Under the pieces are notes generated by a model. It had not been told where the DNA came from. It saw nothing but the letters and a program-made list of their open reading frames with translations, and did not search any database. Shown here piece by piece: positions 5,092-8,968 of a stretch of DNA of 8,968 bases (position 1 is its first letter; the number at the start of each line of letters is the position of its first letter). Origin of the DNA: Lysobacter_F sp035645555 (GTDB taxonomy: Bacteria; Pseudomonadota; Gammaproteobacteria; Xanthomonadales; Xanthomonadaceae); contig DASQMI010000035.1 in the NCBI GenBank assembly GCA_035645555.1, forward strand, positions 1-8,968, given 5' to 3'. The translations under genes were made by a program, and so were the position numbers.

Positions 5092-7092
5092 TCAGGCCAG
5101 AGCCTTCGCCGCCTGCACCACCCGTTCGACGGTGAAGCCGAAATGCGGGAAAAGCACCTCGGCCGGCGCCGAGGCGCCGAAGCGGTCGATGCCGATCACC
5201 GCGCCATCCAGGCCGACGTACTTGGCCCAGAAATCGGACACGCCGGCCTCGATCGCCACGCGGCGGCGCACCGCGCGGGGCAGCACCGATTCGCGGTACT
5301 CGGCGTCCTGGCGGTCGAACACGTCGGTCGAGGGCATCGACACCACGCGAACCTTGATGCCCTCGCCTGCCAGCACGTCGGCGGCCTGCATGGCGAGGCC
5401 GACTTCGGAGCCGGTGGCGATCAGGATCACGTCCGGCGTGCCACCGGCGTCCCGCAGCACGTAGCCGCCGCGGGCGATCGCCTGCACCTGTTCTGCGCTG
5501 CGCGGCTGGTGCGGCAGGTTCTGGCGCGAGAACACCAGGCAGCTCGGCGCATCGCGGCGTTCGATCGCGCAGCGCCAAGCGACTGCGGATTCGACCGCAT
5601 CGCACGGACGCCAGACGTCGTTGCCGGGGATATAGCGTAGCGACGCGAGGTGCTCGATCGGCTGGTGCGTGGGTCCGTCCTCGCCGAGGCCGATCGAATC
5701 GTGGGTGTAGACGTGGATGGCGTGCGCGCCCATCAACGCGCTCATGCGCACCGCGTTGCGCGCGTAGTCGGAAAACACCAGGAACGTGGCGTCGAACGGG
5801 ATGAAGCCGCCGTGCAGCGACAGGCCGTTGCTGATCGCGGTCATCGCGAACTCGCGCACGCCGTAGTAGACGTAGCGCGCGTCCGGGTCGGGGGTGGCGA
5901 CCGACTTGCTGCCCTTCCAGGTGGTCAGGTTGGAATGCGCGAGGTCGGCCGAGCCGCCGACCAGTTCCGGCAGCAGCGGCGCGAACGCCTCGATCGCCAT
6001 CTGCGACGCCTTGCGCGATGCCACCGTCGGGCCTTCGGCCTGCAGCTTGGCGACGAACGCATCGGCGGCCTCGGCGAAACCGTCCGGCAGCTCGCCGCGG
6101 ACGCGCCGGGTCAGTTCCGCGGCGAGCTGCGGATACTGCTGGGCATACGCGTCGAACAGGCGGTTCCACTGGTCCTCGCGGACCAGCCCGGCGTTGTTCG
6201 CGCGCCAGCCGTCGTAGATGGCCTGCGGGATCTCGAACGGCGCATGCGGCCAGCCGAGCGCTTCGCGCGTGGCCGCCACCTCGTCCTTGCCGAGCGGCGC
6301 GCCGTGGCTGGATTCCTTGCCGGCCTTGTTCGGCGAACCGAAACCGATCGTGGTACGGCAGCAGATCAGCGTCGGCTTGTCGTCGCCCTTGAGCGCGGTC
6401 TCGATTGCGGTCTTGATCTCCTGCGGATCGTGGCCGTCGACATTGCGGATCACGCGCCAGCCGTAGGCTTCGAAGCGCGCCGGCGTGTCGTCGGTGAACC
6501 AGCCCTCGACGTTGCCGTCGATCGAGATGCGGTTGTCGTCCCAGAACGCGACCAGCTTGCCGAGCCCCCAGGTGCCGGCGAGCGAGGCGGCCTCGTGCGA
6601 GATGCCTTCCATCAGGCAGCCGTCGCCCATGAACACCCAGGTGCGGTGGTCGACGACGTTGAACTCGGGACGGTTGTAGCGCTGTGCCAGCAGCTTCTCC
6701 GCGAGCGCCATGCCGACCGCGTTGGCGAAGCCCTGGCCGAGCGGGCCGGTGGTGGTCTCCACGCCCGGCGTCATGAAGTTCTCCGGGTGCCCTGGCGTCA
6801 TCGACTCGAGCTGGCGGAACCGCTTCAGCTCCTCGATCGGCAGGTCGTAGCCGGCCAGGTGCAGCAGCGCGTACTGCAGCATCGAACCGTGGCCGTTGGA
6901 CAGCACGAAGCGGTCGCGGTTGAACCAGTACGGATTGTTCGGGTTGTGGCTGAGGTAGTCGTTCCAGAGCACCTCGGCGATGTCGGCCATGCCCATCGGC
7001 ATGCCGGGGTGGCCGGACTTCGCGGCCTCGACCGCGTCGATGGCGAGGAAACGGATGGCGTTGGCGAGGTCGCGGCGGCTGGGCGTCGTCAT
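5092..7092 (-). CDS. tkt: Transketolase
   Basis: A thiamine-diphosphate enzyme that moves two-carbon ketol units between sugar phosphates in the non-oxidative pentose phosphate pathway (for example xylulose-5-P plus ribose-5-P to sedoheptulose-7-P plus glyceraldehyde-3-P). Full length, 666 residues from the ATG at 7092, close to E. coli TktA. Visible landmarks are SGHPG at 26-30 (His28), NGHGS at 66-70 (His68), GPLGQG at 116-121, the TPP/metal motif opening GDGCLMEG at 157-164 and closing at Asn187, catalytic Glu414 in REFAMTAISNG, and GEDGPTHQPIEHLASLR at 470-486 with His476. All are offset by 2-3 from the E. coli numbering. An in-frame ATG three codons upstream (7101) is possible; 7092 fits the family N-terminus (a few residues before RRDLANAIRF) better. 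Neither has a good Shine-Dalgarno. It stands 91 bp downstream of the symporter gene and is followed by a palindrome. Confidence 0.97.
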   Translation of the reverse strand: MTTPSRRDLANAIRFLAIDAVEAAKSGHPGMPMGMADIAEVLWNDYLSHNPNNPYWFNRDRFVLSNGHGSMLQYALLHLAGYDLPIEELKRFRQLESMTPGHPENFMTPGVETTTGPLGQGFANAVGMALAEKLLAQRYNRPEFNVVDHRTWVFMGDGCLMEGISHEAASLAGTWGLGKLVAFWDDNRISIDGNVEGWFTDDTPARFEAYGWRVIRNVDGHDPQEIKTAIETALKGDDKPTLICCRTTIGFGSPNKAGKESSHGAPLGKDEVAATREALGWPHAPFEIPQAIYDGWRANNAGLVREDQWNRLFDAYAQQYPQLAAELTRRVRGELPDGFAEAADAFVAKLQAEGPTVASRKASQMAIEAFAPLLPELVGGSADLAHSNLTTWKGSKSVATPDPDARYVYYGVREFAMTAISNGLSLHGGFIPFDATFLVFSDYARNAVRMSALMGAHAIHVYTHDSIGLGEDGPTHQPIEHLASLRYIPGNDVWRPCDAVESAVAWRCAIERRDAPSCLVFSRQNLPHQPRSAEQVQAIARGGYVLRDAGGTPDVILIATGSEVGLAMQAADVLAGEGIKVRVVSMPSTDVFDRQDAEYRESVLPRAVRRRVAIEAGVSDFWAKYVGLDGAVIGIDRFGASAPAEVLFPHFGFTVERVVQAAKALA

Positions 7093-7116
7093 GGCGGGCA
7101 TCGAGGCGAGGGAGTT

Positions 7117-7178
7117 CCCGCCAGACCCGGCGGGGCCGCCATTGTCGCCGATCGCGCCCGCGCCGGTGTAGCCCGGCG
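7117..7178 (-). repeat. Two small GC-rich hairpins between symporter and transketolase
   Basis: Two adjacent inverted repeats in this short gap: 7161-7178 (CGCCGG, 6-nt loop, CCGGCG), 5 nt after the symporter stop, and 7117-7134 (CCCGCC, 6-nt loop, GGCGGG), just ahead of the transketolase start. Each is a perfect 6-bp stem. No U-tract follows either. In DNA of this GC content such short stems can arise by chance, so the terminator or attenuator reading is tentative. Confidence 0.35.
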
Positions 7179-7183
7179 ACGGC

Positions 7184-8497
7184 TCAGCCGGCCGCGGACG
7201 CCGGTGCGTCGCTCTCCCCGCGCGCCACCACCGCGGCGGCGGCGAGGTCGCCGGTCACGTTGATCGTGGTGCGGCACATGTCGAGGAAGCGATCGACGCC
7301 GAGGATCAGGCCGATGCCCTCCGGCGGCACGCCGACCATGCCGCAGATCAGCGCGACCACCGGCAGCGAACCGGCCGGCACGCCCGCGGTGCCGATGCCG
7401 CCAAGGATGCAGACGAACATCACCGTGACCTGCTGCGCCAGGCTCAGTTCGATGCCGAAGAACTGCGCCAGGAACAGCACGGTGACGCCCTCGAACAGCG
7501 CGGTGCCGTTCTGGTTGGCGGTGGCGCCGACGGTGAGCACGAAGCGCGATACCCGCGGCGGCAGGCCGAGCTTCTCCTCGGCCACGCGCAGCGCGGTCGG
7601 CAGAGTGGCGTTGCTGGACGCGGTGGAGAACGCCAGCAGCATCGCCTCCTGCGACTGGCGGAAGAACCGCAGCGGCGAATAGCGCGCGACGAACTTCAGC
7701 GCCAGCGAGTAGACCACGAACATGTGCAGCGCCAGCGCCAGCACCACCACGCCGACGTAGGCGCCGAGCCGCGCCAGCAGATCCCAGCCGAACAGTGCGG
7801 CGAGGTTGAACATCATCGCGAACACCGCGTACGGCGCCAGCCGGATCACTAGCCCGATCAGCGCCATCGAGACCTGGAACAGGCCCTCGATGCCGCGCTG
7901 GAGGGTGCGTGCCTGCTCGGAGCGGGTGAGCACCAGGCCGATCCCGAGCATCAGCGCGAAGAACATCACCGCGAGGATGGTGTTCTCGGCGGCCGCCTTG
8001 ATCACGTTGTCGGGCACGATCCCGATCAGCATGTCCAGGCCCTTCGGCTGCTCGCCGGTGCTCTTGACGATCGCGCTGGCGCGTTCGGAGCCCTGCGCCA
8101 GCATCTGCTGCGCCGCAGCCGGATCGACGCCGGCACCGGGCTTGATCGCATTGACGAGCACCAGGCCGATCGCCACTGCGATCGCCGACACCACCACGGT
8201 GTAGGCGAGCGTCTTCCAGCCAATCCGACCGAGCGCGCGGATGTCGCCCATTTCGGCGACGCCGACCACCAGCGCGGAGAACAGCAGCGGCAGCACCAGC
8301 ATGAAGATCAGCCGCAGGAACACGGTCGCGAACGGCTGGGTGACGTACGTGGTGAGCGCCTGCACCCAGCCGGCATCGCTGCCGATGCCGTAATGGACCG
8401 CCATGCCGAGCAGCAGGCCGGCCGCGAAGCCGAGCGCCATCTTCCAGTGCATCGGCCAGGCCGTGCGGGGCGTGCCGGTACCAGCGGCTGCGGTCAT
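7184..8497 (-). CDS. Dicarboxylate/amino acid:cation symporter (DAACS family)
   Basis: An inner-membrane secondary transporter of 437 residues in the SDF/DAACS family (GltP, DctA, GltPh), which takes up glutamate, aspartate or C4-dicarboxylates with Na+ or H+. About six N-terminal hydrophobic segments run from residue 18 to about 270. The C-terminal transport core then follows: the HP1 serine-rich tip STASSNATLPTAL at 291-303, the TM7 motif NQNGTALFEG at 328-337, the HP2 tip GGIGTAGVPAGS at 366-377, and the TM8 binding helix from Asp402 to Asp417 (VDRFLDMCRTTINVTGD). The arginine that binds the substrate side-chain carboxylate in GltPh (Arg397) is kept here as Arg409, supporting an acidic substrate. 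The TM7 motif has Asn where GltPh NMDGT has Asp. The ATG at 8497 has AGGA 8 nt upstream. The exact substrate cannot be read from sequence. It is followed by transketolase on the same strand. Confidence 0.93.
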   Translation of the reverse strand: MTAAAGTGTPRTAWPMHWKMALGFAAGLLLGMAVHYGIGSDAGWVQALTTYVTQPFATVFLRLIFMLVLPLLFSALVVGVAEMGDIRALGRIGWKTLAYTVVVSAIAVAIGLVLVNAIKPGAGVDPAAAQQMLAQGSERASAIVKSTGEQPKGLDMLIGIVPDNVIKAAAENTILAVMFFALMLGIGLVLTRSEQARTLQRGIEGLFQVSMALIGLVIRLAPYAVFAMMFNLAALFGWDLLARLGAYVGVVVLALALHMFVVYSLALKFVARYSPLRFFRQSQEAMLLAFSTASSNATLPTALRVAEEKLGLPPRVSRFVLTVGATANQNGTALFEGVTVLFLAQFFGIELSLAQQVTVMFVCILGGIGTAGVPAGSLPVVALICGMVGVPPEGIGLILGVDRFLDMCRTTINVTGDLAAAAVVARGESDAPASAAG

Positions 8498-8549
8498 GGG
8501 TCGGTCCTGTGGGGAAAGCCGCGGGAGCTTAGCAAAGCGCCGCGCCGCT

Positions 8550-8968
8550 TCAGCGCGGCGGATACAGCGGTGGCAGCAGCGGCGGCTCCGCGGCCGGCGC
8601 CGCGTGCCAGCGCGGACCGTCGGCGAACGCCGCGCGCAGCAGCCGGCGTGCCTGCACGCCGTCGCCGTCGGCCCAGCGCGCGCGCCGCATCGCCTCCAGC
8701 GCGTCGCGCTGCGCGGGGTCGGCCAGCTGCGCGAGGACCGCGTCGCCGTCGGACGCCGGCCGCGGCGCCAACGCCTTCAGCACTTCCTCGACGTCGGCGA
8801 GATCGCCGCTGTCCAGCGCCTGGCGCAACTGGGCGGGATTCGGCCGTGCGGACACGCGCACGGGCGCAATAGGCACGGCCGCGGCCCGGCCGCGACGTTG
8901 CAGCGCCCACAGCAGGGTCACAAGCCACAGCGCGGCGAACACCAGCGTGGCGACCACCCAGCCGCGCG
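8550..8968 (-). CDS. C-terminal part of a BatD-like membrane protein, 5' end missing
   Basis: The frame is open from the right edge to the TGA at 8550-8552, giving 138 visible residues. A single membrane segment (about visible residues 4-20, GWVVATLVFAALWLVTLLW) is followed by Arg residues, a short Pro/Val linker, and a cytoplasmic, Ala/Leu/Arg-rich helical region ending in a proline-rich tail (PPLLPPLYPPR). This order, and the phrases DPAQRDALEAM and ARWADGDG, resemble my recollection of the C-terminus of BatD from Xanthomonadales. BatD is the Ig-like membrane member of the Bat aerotolerance cluster beside MoxR ATPase and VWA proteins. The rest of the gene and its neighbours lie outside the window, so this is a family suggestion. 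The in-frame GTG at 8957 is not taken as the start because the frame continues to the edge. It ends 52 bp before the symporter ATG. Confidence 0.52.
   Translation of the reverse strand, partial: RGWVVATLVFAALWLVTLLWALQRRGRAAAVPIAPVRVSARPNPAQLRQALDSGDLADVEEVLKALAPRPASDGDAVLAQLADPAQRDALEAMRRARWADGDGVQARRLLRAAFADGPRWHAAPAAEPPLLPPLYPPR

Noticed and set aside
5024..6169. Alternative 381-codon minus-strand frame within transketolase
   Set aside because: It is an out-of-frame, Arg/Pro-rich shadow. The similar peptide it shares with a plus-strand frame near 5040 comes from the palindrome, not from a gene.
5650..7263. A 537-codon open frame on the plus strand opposite transketolase and the symporter end
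   Set aside because: It lies fully antisense to a transketolase with all catalytic motifs, is Arg/Val/Ala/Gly-dominated with no recognisable domain, and is the expected mirror of third-position GC bias.
8539..8559. 7-bp GC stem (GCCGCGC / GCGCGGC) overlapping the stop of the BatD-like gene
   Set aside because: The stem is short, overlaps coding sequence, lacks a U-run, and is expected by chance in such GC-rich DNA; not called a terminator.

Overview
This is a GC-rich chromosomal window of tightly packed, ordinary-looking bacterial genes. The gene set suggests a gammaproteobacterium of the Xanthomonadales (Lysobacter/Luteimonas/Rhodanobacter type): an S1/P1 nuclease, a zinc-finger thioredoxin 2, a BlaI/M56-TonB pair, a Xanthomonas-like transketolase N-terminus and a BatD-like C-terminus. 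That placement is inferred from recalled protein similarity and base composition; no marker gene is present. I see no rRNA, tRNA, CRISPR array, insertion sequence or prophage, and no gene-free stretch longer than 153 bp.

Layout. At 1-617 (+) is the 3' part of an S1/P1 nuclease gene. Its stop codon abuts the stop of a convergent minus-strand operon at 618-2097, which reads OsmC-family protein, then thioredoxin 2 (4-bp GTGA overlap), then an exported phosphatase/rhodanese-like protein (20-nt gap). Divergent from it, across a 153-bp gap, is a TauE/SafE-type exporter (2251-3000, +). A perfect 14-bp-stem hairpin at 3007-3038 separates the exporter from a second minus-strand operon. That operon is a BlaI-type repressor (4595-4963) overlapping by 14 bp an M56 metallopeptidase with a TonB C-terminal domain (3052-4608). 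Upstream of the repressor lie a 40-bp dyad that looks like its own operator, a candidate promoter, and a perfect 28-bp palindrome. Beyond that, still on the minus strand, are transketolase (5092-7092), a dicarboxylate/amino-acid:cation symporter (7184-8497), and the 3' end of a BatD-like membrane protein running off the right edge.

How the parts work together. OsmC, thioredoxin 2, the C-x-S-G-x-R-loop protein and the divergent TauE/SafE exporter form a plausible thiol/peroxide or reactive-sulfur handling neighbourhood. The BlaI/M56 pair has the logic of beta-lactam sensing (repressor plus membrane protease), but the penicillin-binding sensor is replaced by a periplasmic TonB C-terminal domain and no beta-lactamase gene is nearby, so the signal is probably something else. 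Transketolase and the symporter are core carbon metabolism and uptake. The most interesting unexplained structure lies at 4964-5091: the two-box operator and the loop-free palindrome next to it.
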